Below are positions 7,927-18,218 of a stretch of DNA of 36,347 nucleotides, piece by piece; the stretch's first letter is position 1, and every line of letters starts with the position of its first letter. The DNA is taken from the NCBI GenBank assembly GCA_022844045.1, contig JALHMM010000068.1, forward strand, positions 1 through 36,347, given 5' to 3'. A model generated the notes under the pieces. That model saw only the letters and a program-made list of their open reading frames with translations, made no database searches and had not been told where the DNA came from. The stretch is from Reyranellaceae bacterium (lineage in GTDB: Bacteria; Pseudomonadota; Alphaproteobacteria; Reyranellales; Reyranellaceae). A program made the position numbers and the translations under genes.

Positions 7927-8496
7927 CTAGGCCAGGCCGCGGCGCAGCAGGGCGCGGCGCATGCGCTTGCGGGTGGAGTCGTAGTCGCGCTCGGACATGT
8001 CGTAGTGCAGGCGGATGTCGGTCGCCGTCATGCCTTCAGCCAGGCCGGCGAGGATCTTCAGGGCCGCCGGATCGTCGGCGAACAGGCCGTGGATCGCGCC
8101 CAGCGCTTGAGCGGCGGCCAGCATGCGCTCGGGATTGTCGGGCGCGAAGACCGAGCCGGTGGCGTCGGTCGCCGTGACCAGCAAGGTGTGATCGCGGCGC
8201 GCGCGGCGCCAGTGCTCGTCGCGGATGCTGCGCATTACGCCCGACAGGAAGGCCAGCAGCGGCACCTCAGGCGGCCAGTGGCGTGAGCCGTCGAGGCTGC
8301 GCACGATGGCTTCGTTCAGCACGTCGACCCAATCCAGCCCGCCGGGCAGGCCTCGGCTCCACAGCCGCGCCAGCGCTTTCAGGCGCACCAGATCGGCATC
8401 GGACAGCGTACGCAAGGCACAGCCGACATCGCCGGCCACGGCATCCGCTGTGCCGGCCGGGACGGTGCGCAGGCGATTGCGTTCGGCGCGTTCCAT
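7927..8496 (-). CDS. Sigma-70-like (ECF-type) transcription factor
   Basis: A 189-residue protein with two helical parts. The first (ALRTLSDADLVRLKALARLW, then DWVDVLNEAIVRSLDGSRHWP and PLLAFLSGVMRSIRDEHWRR) fits sigma region 2, with the D-x-x-x-E-A core seen in ECF factors. The second (ALKILAGLAEGMTATDIRLH, then YDMSERDYDSTRKRMRRAL) fits a sigma-4 helix-turn-helix. It should bind RNA polymerase and DNA, but it is divergent from canonical sigma. The ATG at 8496 has GGAGG only two bases upstream, unusually close; no better start is visible. It leads the trio with the small protein and metalloprotease and is divergent from a methyltransferase gene. Confidence 0.65.
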   Translation of the reverse strand: MERAERNRLRTVPAGTADAVAGDVGCALRTLSDADLVRLKALARLWSRGLPGGLDWVDVLNEAIVRSLDGSRHWPPEVPLLAFLSGVMRSIRDEHWRRARRDHTLLVTATDATGSVFAPDNPERMLAAAQALGAIHGLFADDPAALKILAGLAEGMTATDIRLHYDMSERDYDSTRKRMRRALLRRGLA

Positions 8497-8528
8497 GTCC
8501 TCCGCAGTATGCGCTCGGCGGAGGCCGG

Positions 8529-8566
8529 CGCGGACAGGGCGGCGAAATTTTTCTTCCCCGTCCGCG
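8529..8566. promoter_or_regulatory. Dyad between divergent sigma-like and methyltransferase genes
   Basis: CGCGGAC (8529-8535) and GTCCGCG (8560-8566) are a perfect 7-bp inverted repeat, extended inward by GGG/CCC after one mismatch, around an AT-rich centre (AAATTTTTC). It sits in the 120-bp divergent region and could be an operator or part of a promoter. No protein is assigned. Confidence 0.3.
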
Positions 8567-8616
8567 TGACGCCGGGCCGTGCGCCCTCCGGTCAGCAGGA
8601 CGCGACGGGAGACACG

Positions 8617-9474
8617 ATGGCCGACGATAGCGTTGCGATACGCCGCTGGTATGCCGAGGATCTGCGATTGCGCGCGCCCGTGCGGCGCAACATGAGCGTC
8701 GTCGAGGCCTACGCCGCCGTGCCGCGCGAGCGCTTCCTCGGGCCGGCCCCCTGGACTATCCGGCCGGATGTCCGGCCAGAGGACACATTCACGACGCCCG
8801 ATGCCGAGTCGCACTGGCTCTATCACGACGTGCTGGTCGCCATCGATCTCGAACGCAAGCTGAACAACGGCATGCCGAGCTTCTGGGCGCACAATCTTGA
8901 CCATCTCGATCTGCGGCGCGGCGAGCGCGTGCTGCAGGTCGGCGCCGGCACCGGCTACTACAGCGCCATCCTGGCCGAGATCGTCGGCCGCGACGGCAGC
9001 GTCGTGGCGGTCGAGTACGACGCCGATCTCGCCTTGCGCGCGAAGGCCAATCTCGCCGCCTGGCCGCAGGTCGAGGTCGTCGCCGGCGATGGCCGCACGC
9101 ACGATCCGGGGCCGGTAGACGTGATCGTGGTCTTCGCCGGCTCGACGCATCCGGCGTCGCTGTGGCTCGATCGGCTCGCCGAGGGCGGCCGGCTGATGAT
9201 GCCGCTCACCGGCGCCAACTGGTGGGGCTTCATCCTGCGCGCCGAGCGACAGGGCGATTCGTTCAGCGCGCGCTCGATCGGCGGCGTCGGCATCTTTCCT
9301 TGCGTCGGTGGCCGCGACGAGGCGGCGAGCGAGCGGCTACAGAAGGCGCTCGAAAGCGTGCAGGCGCGCCATGTGCCGATCCGCGCCCTGCATCGCGGCG
9401 AGCCGGCGGCGGATGTCGGCGACAGGCTCTGGTACGCCGGCCCGGGCTTCTGGCTCGAACGCGCTCAGTCCTGA
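8617..9474 (+). CDS. Protein-L-isoaspartate O-methyltransferase-like SAM methyltransferase
   Basis: A 285-residue protein with a Rossmann SAM-binding motif (GERVLQVGAGTGYYSAILAEI) and the preceding helical region typical of PCMT proteins (VVEAYAAVPRERFLGPAPW). Motif II/III equivalents are VVAVEYDADLALRAKANL and GPVDVIVVFAG. The usual PCMT substrate loop (G-x-x-I-S-Q-P) is not present; in its place is LNNGMPSFWAHNLDHL. The substrate may therefore not be isoaspartyl protein. GGGAG lies six bases before ATG 8617. The gene is divergent from the sigma-like gene, and its end overlaps the opposite small membrane protein gene by 10 bp. Confidence 0.75.
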   Translation: MADDSVAIRRWYAEDLRLRAPVRRNMSVVEAYAAVPRERFLGPAPWTIRPDVRPEDTFTTPDAESHWLYHDVLVAIDLERKLNNGMPSFWAHNLDHLDLRRGERVLQVGAGTGYYSAILAEIVGRDGSVVAVEYDADLALRAKANLAAWPQVEVVAGDGRTHDPGPVDVIVVFAGSTHPASLWLDRLAEGGRLMMPLTGANWWGFILRAERQGDSFSARSIGGVGIFPCVGGRDEAASERLQKALESVQARHVPIRALHRGEPAADVGDRLWYAGPGFWLERAQS

Positions 9475-9755
9475 GACGCGGCCGCCAGGCGCGCCTGCTC
9501 GGCGGCGTGGATCGCCGCGTCGCGCCGGTCGCGGGCGGCGCCGTCGAGCAGGTACATCAACAGCGTCAGGACCACGATGGCCGCGCCGTAGATGTAGTAG
9601 ACCCACGCGTCGACCTGCAGCCGCAGGATCACGACGATCAGCGGCACCGGGAAGAAGGTGACGGTGAAACGAATCCAGGTCGTGCGGTTGTAGTGCCTGA
9701 TGGCGGCATCCGCCCGGGCTTCGAGCTCAACGACGTCCTTCGGCCGCGCCGCCAT
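9465..9755 (-). CDS. Small two-helix membrane protein of unknown function
   Basis: A 96-residue protein with a charged N-terminus (KDVVELEARADAAIRHYNRTTW), two hydrophobic helices (FTVTFFPVPLIVVILRL and VYYIYGAAIVVLTLLMYLL) and an Ala/Arg-rich helical tail. I do not recognise a family. The ATG at 9755 is 13 bases behind the secA stop, so it is probably the second gene of the secA transcript. Its 3' end runs 10 bp into the opposite methyltransferase gene. Function cannot be inferred beyond a possible link to export through secA. Confidence 0.6.
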   Translation of the reverse strand: MAARPKDVVELEARADAAIRHYNRTTWIRFTVTFFPVPLIVVILRLQVDAWVYYIYGAAIVVLTLLMYLLDGAARDRRDAAIHAAEQARLAAASQD

Positions 9756-9768
9756 GGCCCGACGCAGC

Positions 9769-12555
<2,787 letters not shown>

Positions 12556-12782
12556 TGAAAAACCTCGAAAAATCAGTAGGTCGCGGGCCGGGCCCGCGAC
12601 CAGCCGCTGAGACATAGAGACGCTGCCGGGGAGTGTCAACGCACGCCGCCCCATGGCCGTTCACGCCGTCGTGGTCGGGCGCAACTTGCGGCCGCCCTGG
12701 GCCTATGGTTTATGCTGCCGCCATTCGCCGATCGTCCCTGGACGTCGAGCGCGAATCCCCCTCGATACGGAGCTTTCGCATC

Positions 12783-13712
12783 ATGTTCCGCTGCCCGCGC
12801 GGCCTCGCCGCCGCCCTGCTGCTCGGCTTTGCCGGCAGCTGCGCGCTGGCCGCCAGCGCCGTCGCACAGACGCCGCCGGCGCCCGCTCCAGCCCAGGCTC
12901 CGGCCGCCGATCCGGTCGTGGCCACGGTCAATGGCCAGGCCATTCGCCTGTCTGAAGTGCAGCGCCAGCAGGCGACCCTGCCCGAGCAATATCGCGCGCT
13001 GCCGCTGCATATGATTTTCCCGGCGCTGCTCGACCAGATGGTCGACCGCCGCCTGATGATCTCGGAGGCGCGCAAGGCCGAGATCCAGAAGATCGACGAG
13101 TACAAGCGCCGCATGGCCGATCTCGAGGAGCGCCTGGCGCAGGACGTATGGCTGACCCGTGAGGTCGAGCGCCGCGTCACGCCCGACCTGATCAAGGCGC
13201 GCTACGAAAAGAAGATCAAGGATCTGCCGCCGGAGGACGAGGTTTCGGCCAAGCACATCCTCGTCGCCAGCGAGGACGAGGCCAAGAAGATCATCGAGGA
13301 GCTCGGCAAGGGCGGCGACTTCGCCAAGATCGCCAAGGAGAAGTCGACCGACAAGGCCTCGGGCGCCCAGGGCGGCGATCTCGGCTGGTTCAAGAAGGGC
13401 GACATGGTGAAGGAATTCGCCGAGGCCGCCTTCACGCTGGAGAAGGGCAAGACCACGACGGCGCCGGTGAAGACGCAGTTCGGCTTCCACATCATCCGCC
13501 TGGAGGACCGCCGCAAGGCCGGCCCGCCGCCGCTCGCCGAGGTCGAGGACGAGATCAAGGGCGAGCTGACCCGCGAGGCCTTCTCGACCATGATCGAGGG
13601 CCTGCGCAAGGCGGCCAAGATCGAGAAGTTCAACATGGACGGCTCGCGCATCACCGAAGCGCCGGTGCCGCCGGGCGCGCCGCCCGCCGCCAAGCCACCC
13701 GAGAAGAAGTAA
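12783..13712 (+). CDS. Exported parvulin-type peptidyl-prolyl cis-trans isomerase
   Basis: A 309-residue protein with a signal peptide (MFRCPRGLAAALLLGFAGSC, then a site near SAVAQ), a Pro/Ala linker, a SurA/PrsA-like chaperone helix bundle (VVATVNGQAIRLSEV, then LLDQMVDRRLMISEA) and one PpiC domain. The PpiC domain reads VSAKHILVASEDEA, then GGDLGWFKKGDMVKEFAEA and FGFHIIRLEDRR. The Pro-rich tail ends in PPEKK. It should assist folding of exported and outer-membrane proteins in the periplasm, consistent with secA next door. GGAG lies about ten bases before ATG 12783. It is convergent with nothing; argJ follows 145 bp downstream on the same strand. Confidence 0.9.
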   Translation: MFRCPRGLAAALLLGFAGSCALAASAVAQTPPAPAPAQAPAADPVVATVNGQAIRLSEVQRQQATLPEQYRALPLHMIFPALLDQMVDRRLMISEARKAEIQKIDEYKRRMADLEERLAQDVWLTREVERRVTPDLIKARYEKKIKDLPPEDEVSAKHILVASEDEAKKIIEELGKGGDFAKIAKEKSTDKASGAQGGDLGWFKKGDMVKEFAEAAFTLEKGKTTTAPVKTQFGFHIIRLEDRRKAGPPPLAEVEDEIKGELTREAFSTMIEGLRKAAKIEKFNMDGSRITEAPVPPGAPPAAKPPEKK

Positions 13713-13733
13713 TCGGGATTCGGCCAAACTCCG

Positions 13734-13760
13734 CCTCGCCACTGTGAATCAGTGGCGGGG
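13734..13760 (+). terminator. Hairpin between ppiC-like gene and argJ
   Basis: CCTCGCCACT and AGTGGCGGGG pair over ten bases (one G-U) around the loop GTGAATC. No U-run follows, so it could be an inefficient terminator, an mRNA end stabiliser, or part of the argJ leader. A smaller dyad (GGATG/CATCC) follows directly. Confidence 0.35.
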
Positions 13761-13857
13761 ATGGTGTAACCTTCACATCCCTGTACCGGCGCGTCCTCAC
13801 GGGCGCGCCGATCCGCTTGTGTCCCGACGTTCCACCGCTGCCGCCCGAGAGGCGACG

Positions 13858-15096
13858 ATGAGCGCACCAAATCCGGTTTCACCGCTGGCGCCCAAGACGG
13901 TGCCCAGTCTGCCGCGTATCGCCGGCATCAAGCTCGGCGCGGTCGAGGCCGGCATCCGCTACAAGGGCCGCCGCGACCTTATGGTCGCCGTGCTGCCGGC
14001 GGGCTCGATCATCGCCGGCGTGGTGTCGCGGTCGAAGACCGCGTCAGCGCCGGTCGACTGGTGCCGTAAGAATCTGGCGCGCGGTAAGGCGCGGGCCATT
14101 CTCGTCAACGCCGGCAACGCCAACGCCTTTACCGGCAAGCACGGCGACAAGTCGGTCGAGGAAGCGACGCGCGCCATAGCGCAAGCGCTGGGCTGCGCGC
14201 GCAATGAAGTCTTCATGGCCTCGACCGGCGTGATCGGCCAGCCGATGGATCCGGCGCCGATCGTCAAGGCGGTGCCGGCGCTGCTCAAAGCGGCGCGCGA
14301 GGACGGCTGGGCGGAAGCGGCGGCGTCGATCATGACCACCGACACCTTTCCCAAGGTGGCGACGCGCACGGCGCGCATCGGCGACGGCACGGTGACGATC
14401 AACGGCTTCGCCAAAGGTTCCGGCATGATCGCGCCCGACATGGCGACCATGCTGGGTTTCGCCTTCACCGACGCCAAGCTGCCGGCCGGCGTGCTGCAGA
14501 AGCTGCTGACCGACTCGACCGACAAGTCCTTCAATTGCGTGACGGTCGACGGCGACACCTCGACCAGCGACACTTTCCTGCTGGCCTCGACGGCCGCCGC
14601 GCGCCACCCGCGCGTCGAGGAAGCCGACGATCCGCTGCTGGCCGATTTCCGCCGCGCGCTCGACGAGCTGATGATCGAGCTGGCGCAGCTGGTGGCCAAG
14701 GACGGCGAGGGGGCCTCGAAGTTCATCACCATCAACGTCACCGGCGCCACCAGCAACGGGGCGGCGCGCAAAATCGGCCTCGCGGTCGCGAACTCGCCGC
14801 TGGTGAAGACGGCGATCGCCGGCGAGGACGCCAATTGGGGCCGCGTGGTGATGGCCATCGGCAAGGCCGGTGAAAAAGCCGACCGCGACAAGCTGCGCAT
14901 TTCCATGGGCGGCGTGCGCATTACCGACAACGGCCAGGTGGTGCCCAACTACGACGAGACCCCGGTCGTGAAGCACATCAAGGGCAGCGACGTGGTGATC
15001 GACATCGAGCTTGGCCTGGGCCGCGGCCGCTCCACGGTGTGGACCTGCGACCTGACGCATCGCTACATCGACATCAACGGCAGCTACCGCAGCTGA
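13858..15096 (+). CDS. argJ: Bifunctional ornithine acetyltransferase/N-acetylglutamate synthase
   Basis: A 412-residue protein of the ArgJ family. It begins IAGIKLGAVEAGIRYKGRRD, contains VNAGNANAFTGK and STGVIGQPM, and has the self-cleavage site in APDMATMLGF, where the Thr of ATML becomes the N-terminal nucleophile of the beta chain. The C-terminal part shows VTVDGDTSTSDT, INVTGATSNGAA and SPLVKTAIAGEDANWGRV. The enzyme recycles the acetyl group from N-acetylornithine to glutamate in arginine synthesis and may also use acetyl-CoA. GAGAGG lies before ATG 13858. mutT follows nine bases after the stop, so the two are probably co-transcribed. Confidence 0.97.
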   Translation: MSAPNPVSPLAPKTVPSLPRIAGIKLGAVEAGIRYKGRRDLMVAVLPAGSIIAGVVSRSKTASAPVDWCRKNLARGKARAILVNAGNANAFTGKHGDKSVEEATRAIAQALGCARNEVFMASTGVIGQPMDPAPIVKAVPALLKAAREDGWAEAAASIMTTDTFPKVATRTARIGDGTVTINGFAKGSGMIAPDMATMLGFAFTDAKLPAGVLQKLLTDSTDKSFNCVTVDGDTSTSDTFLLASTAAARHPRVEEADDPLLADFRRALDELMIELAQLVAKDGEGASKFITINVTGATSNGAARKIGLAVANSPLVKTAIAGEDANWGRVVMAIGKAGEKADRDKLRISMGGVRITDNGQVVPNYDETPVVKHIKGSDVVIDIELGLGRGRSTVWTCDLTHRYIDINGSYRS

Positions 15097-15104
15097 CCTC
15101 TGAA

Positions 15105-15551
15105 GTGGACACGTTCGAACCCTGTCCGGGCGGGCAGCCGCCGCTGGCGGGCCGCAAGCTCGTGCTGGTCGCCGCTGTGGCGATGATCGACATCGACGGT
15201 CGCGTGCTGATCGCCCAGCGCCCGCCCGGCAAATCGATGGCCGGGCTGTGGGAGTTCCCCGGCGGCAAGGTCGATCCCGGCGAGACGCCGGAAGAGGCGC
15301 TGGTGCGTGAACTTCGCGAGGAGCTGGGCGTCGAGACCACGGGCAGCTGCCTCGCGCCGATCGCCTTCGCCTCGCACGGCTACGAGAGCTTCCACCTGCT
15401 GATGCCGCTCTACGCCTGCCGCAAATGGCACGGCACGCCGCGCCCGCGCGAGGGCCAGACCCTGAAATGGGTCGAGGTGCGGGCGCTCGGCAACTATCCG
15501 ATGCCCCCGGCCGATATCCCGCTGATCGCCCAGCTGCGGGATATGCTGTAA
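15105..15551 (+). CDS. mutT: MutT-type Nudix (d)NTP pyrophosphohydrolase
   Basis: A 148-residue Nudix hydrolase. The Nudix box is complete: GGKVDPGETPEEALVREL then REELGVE, fitting G-x5-E-x7-R-E-U-x-E-E-x-G-U. The surrounding LIAQRPPGKSMAGLWEFPGG is the MutT hallmark for hydrolysis of 8-oxo-dGTP, which prevents A-to-C transversions. The start is uncertain. GTG 15105 is the first usable codon after the argJ stop; an ATG at 15039 would overlap argJ by 58 bases; a later GTG just before VLVAAVAMIDI is also possible. Linkage behind argJ is common in alphaproteobacteria. Confidence 0.9.
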   Translation: MDTFEPCPGGQPPLAGRKLVLVAAVAMIDIDGRVLIAQRPPGKSMAGLWEFPGGKVDPGETPEEALVRELREELGVETTGSCLAPIAFASHGYESFHLLMPLYACRKWHGTPRPREGQTLKWVEVRALGNYPMPPADIPLIAQLRDML

Positions 15552-15827
15552 CGATTACGCCCGCGCGGATCAGGCCGGGCTGCTTCAACGCGGCCACGTC
15601 ATCGTGCGTTCCTCGGGCGACGCGCGAACTTCGCTTGTCGTCGCTGTCGAGATAGTCGAAGGACGCCGCCGAAGCCGTTACCAGCCACCCAATTCGCCGC
15701 TGCGCGCCATCATCGCGTCAGGCGGCCTGTTCACCGGAACTCAATGTAGAGGTCGAGCGTTTCGTCCTTACTCTCCGCCGCTCACGCCGCGAGCCAGCGG
15801 AATTCGCCAAGATATCGGAGGTCCACG
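15552..15827. other. Intergenic region without a convincing gene
   Basis: These 276 bases separate mutT from the exported Pro-rich protein gene. A 75-codon frame runs from 15604 but has no ribosome site, no recognisable protein features, and overlaps the next start codon, so I leave it out. The promoter for the next gene should lie here. Confidence 0.5.
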
Positions 15828-16319
15828 ATGAAGAAGACGATTCTTGCGCTTGCGATCGTCGGCGCGACTGGCGCCGCGTCTGCACAGACCGTCACGACAC
15901 CGGGTGTGGGTGGAGGCGCCGTTACGCCACCTTCAGTTGGACCGGGATCGGTCACGACCCCGCCGCTCACGCCGCCCAGCGTCGGCACGCCCGCGGTACG
16001 AGTTCCGCCGACAGGCGGCGTCACCGCGCCGGCGGTCGGCCCGGGCAGCGCCAATCCGCCGGCGGTTGGCTCCGGTGGTGCGACCACGCCGGGCGTGAAC
16101 CCGGGCACCGTAAAGACCCCTGGTGTGGCGCCGCAGACCGCGACCGCGCCGAATGCCGCTGGCTCGGCACAGGCCAAGGCGCGCATCGAGGCCGATGGCT
16201 ACACCAACGTTCAGGGCCTGACTCGCGGTCCCGACGGAACGTGGCGCGGCACGGCGATGCGCGGCGGTGCGCAGGTGGAGGTCAGCGTTGACGCTAGAGG
16301 GGGCGTGAGCACGCGGTAG
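15828..16319 (+). CDS. Exported Pro/Gly/Thr-rich protein with PepSY-like C-terminus
   Basis: A 163-residue protein. MKKTILALAIVGATGAASAQ is a classic Sec signal with cleavage at ASA-Q. Residues ~21-112 are low complexity, built of imperfect short repeats around P-x-V-G-x-G and T-P-x-V (for example VTPPSVGPGSVTTPPL). The last ~45 residues (IEADGYTNVQGLTRGPDGTW, then RGTAMRGG and VEVSVDARGGV) look like the small PepSY-type domain of periplasmic proteins. GGAGG lies six bases before ATG 15828, a strong site that suggests high expression. A perfect hairpin follows the stop. The role is unknown; an envelope or surface spacer is a guess. Confidence 0.75.
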   Translation: MKKTILALAIVGATGAASAQTVTTPGVGGGAVTPPSVGPGSVTTPPLTPPSVGTPAVRVPPTGGVTAPAVGPGSANPPAVGSGGATTPGVNPGTVKTPGVAPQTATAPNAAGSAQAKARIEADGYTNVQGLTRGPDGTWRGTAMRGGAQVEVSVDARGGVSTR

Positions 16320-16341
16320 ACTTCGACAATCGGAAACCAGG

Positions 16342-16368
16342 ACGCCCGCCATCCTCGATGGCGGGCGT
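16342..16368. terminator. Perfect 12-bp hairpin between convergent genes
   Basis: ACGCCCGCCATC (16342-16353) and GATGGCGGGCGT (16357-16368) pair perfectly around a 3-base loop. It lies 22 bases past the exported-protein stop and 7 bases past the convergent membrane-protein stop, so it probably ends transcription from both sides. The U-run is weak. Confidence 0.7.
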
Positions 16369-16375
16369 TGTCGGT

Positions 16376-17200
16376 CTAGGCCGGCGGCGGTCTTAGCGCC
16401 TCGCCCGGGCGCCAGCCGGTGAGCTGGCGGAAGATCACCGCCTGGGTGGCCGCGACCAGCGCAAGCTTGAAGTACGAGATCGTGGCGAGGATCAGGCTCA
16501 GGATCAGCGCGGCGCCGAAGCCGGAGCCTGGCCCGACGATCGAGCGCACGATGGCCAGCGCCAGGCCGGCCAGGATCAGCTCGCCGATCATGCCGATCAC
16601 GGTGACCACGAACACCGTGCCGAGGCTGACCATCGCGTTGCCCTTGCTGTAGCGCCAAGCCATCGACGCCCGCCATGTCTCGTCGACCGCGGGTGCGGCG
16701 AGGCCGAAGCTCAGCCGCATGCCGATCAACGCGCCGACGAAAGCGAAGGGCACCAGGATGCCCAGCGCGCGCACCTCGGGCGGCAGGGCGCGCACGTCGT
16801 TGGGCGTCAGCACGATCATGTCGTCGGGCATCTGCGTCAGAAAAATGCCCATGATCACGATCGGCAGGCCGAAGATCACCAGGAACTCGCGCAGGAAGCC
16901 GGTCTCGCGCGCCGACCAGCCCAGCCCCGCGACCACCGAGGCTTGCGGCGGGCCCAGCAGCAGCCAGCGATACCAGGCGACCGCGAACATCGCCGTCGGG
17001 ATCAGGTCGAGAAGCTTCACCAGACCCATCGTGCTCGGCGAGGCGGGGCCGTCGGACAGCAGGCGCAGCCCCAGCATCAGCGCCACCGAGATGATCGTGG
17101 GGATCAGCGCGAGGTCGAAGAACGCCCTGATATTGCTGAAGCAGAGCCGGAAGGTCTGCGTCATGACGTCGGGGAAATGCAGCGGCGGCGGTGTGCTCAT
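16376..17200 (-). CDS. Polytopic membrane protein of unknown function
   Basis: A 274-residue protein with about six hydrophobic helices, among them ALIPTIISVALMLGLRLL, FLREFLVIFGLPIVIMGIFL, ALGILVPFAFVGALIGMRLS, GTVFVVTVIGMIGELILAGL and ALILSLILATISYFKLALVA. The layout (an N-terminal soluble stretch, FRLCFSNIRAFFDLALIP, and a late W-R-x-S-M-A-W-R-Y-S-K-G-N segment) resembles YciC-like or glycerophosphodiesterase membrane-domain proteins, but I cannot assign it. The ATG at 17200 is chosen; an internal ATG at 17164 is possible. It lies 45 bases downstream of the methyltransferase gene on the same strand. Confidence 0.7.
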   Translation of the reverse strand: MSTPPPLHFPDVMTQTFRLCFSNIRAFFDLALIPTIISVALMLGLRLLSDGPASPSTMGLVKLLDLIPTAMFAVAWYRWLLLGPPQASVVAGLGWSARETGFLREFLVIFGLPIVIMGIFLTQMPDDMIVLTPNDVRALPPEVRALGILVPFAFVGALIGMRLSFGLAAPAVDETWRASMAWRYSKGNAMVSLGTVFVVTVIGMIGELILAGLALAIVRSIVGPGSGFGAALILSLILATISYFKLALVAATQAVIFRQLTGWRPGEALRPPPA

Positions 17201-17245
17201 ATGGTCTCAATATGGCGGGCGGAGGTGCGTGGTGCCAGTGTCGCG

Positions 17246-18178
17246 TCAGCTTCCCGCTTTTTCACCCGCGGGCCGCTCGATCGTGCCCAGCGCATCGGCC
17301 AGGCGGCTCGTCGCGGTACCCGGCGCCAGCGGCTTTTGCTGCGAGGCGTGCGGTGCCCAGCCGTGCAGAAAAATGACCTCGAACGTGGCTGGTATCCGTT
17401 CGTTGGGGCCACCATGGCGCTGCTCGTAGATGGACAGCGCGCGCAGCAGGGTTTGCCGCCGCGTCAACGTCGACCGACGGCCGCGTACGGCGTTGCTTTC
17501 GCCCATGGCGCGTAGCTCGCGCAGCAGCGCCAGCGCGTCCGGGTAGCTGACCTCGATACGCTCGGCGTCGCCCACCGGCAGCGCGAAGCCGGCGCGCTGC
17601 AGCAGCCCGGTGGCATCGCGCAGATCGGCGAAGGGCGAGACTCGCGGGCTCAAGCCGCCCTCGACGTCGCTCTCTGCCTGGGCCAGCGCCTGGCGCAGCT
17701 GCCATAGCGTCTCGCCACCCAACAGCGCGCCGAGGAACAGCCCGTCGGGCTTCAGGCTCTCGCGGATACGCAGAAGGGCGCCGGGCAGGTCGTTGACCCA
17801 ATGCAGGCTCATGGCGCTCAACGCCAGATCGAGACTTTGCGGGGCGACTGGCAGCTGCTCCTCGTCGCCGACGAACACCGGGCCGTGCGTCCTGGCGCGC
17901 CGCACGAAGCCATCAGCGAGATCCATCTGCAGCAGGGTCTCGACGCCGCCGCGTCGCCGGCCGCCGGGTAGCGCCAGCGCCGCGCCGACCTCGCCGCCAT
18001 GGCAGCCGAGGTCGAGCGCGACCGCGAAGCTTCGCTTGATGTCGTCGAGCCGGTCGACCAGCCGCGTCGCGATCTCGCGCTTGAGGAAGGCCGCGCCGTC
18101 CCAACCGCGTGCCGCGCGCTCGCGCCGGCGCCGCACCACCGCGCGGTCGAACACCAGCATCGGATCGGGCATGCTCAT
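17246..18178 (-). CDS. BioC/NDUFAF5-like class I SAM methyltransferase
   Basis: A 310-residue protein. It opens with MLVFDRAVVRRRRERAARGW, the signature start of NDUFAF5-like proteins, followed by AVALDLGCHGGEVGAAL (SAM motif I), DEEQLPVAPQSLDLALSAMS and LHWVNDLPGALLRIRESLKP. The C-terminal segment FEVIFLHGWAPHASQQKPL is also typical of the group. Mitochondrial NDUFAF5 acts on an arginine of complex I subunit NDUFS7; the alphaproteobacterial protein is probably the ancestral form, but activity here is inference. Start ATG 18178 is preferred; ATG 18172 is two codons in. No clear ribosome site is seen. It is divergent from the aldolase gene, 40 bp away. Confidence 0.82.
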   Translation of the reverse strand: MSMPDPMLVFDRAVVRRRRERAARGWDGAAFLKREIATRLVDRLDDIKRSFAVALDLGCHGGEVGAALALPGGRRRGGVETLLQMDLADGFVRRARTHGPVFVGDEEQLPVAPQSLDLALSAMSLHWVNDLPGALLRIRESLKPDGLFLGALLGGETLWQLRQALAQAESDVEGGLSPRVSPFADLRDATGLLQRAGFALPVGDAERIEVSYPDALALLRELRAMGESNAVRGRRSTLTRRQTLLRALSIYEQRHGGPNERIPATFEVIFLHGWAPHASQQKPLAPGTATSRLADALGTIERPAGEKAGS

Positions 18179-18218
18179 GCGCGCGCGTGTAGCATGATTC
18201 GAGGAAGGGGAGGCAGCC

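Noticed and set aside
15604..15831. 75-codon plus-strand frame in the mutT/exported-protein gap
   Set aside because: No ribosome site, no recognisable features, and it overlaps the start of a strongly supported gene.
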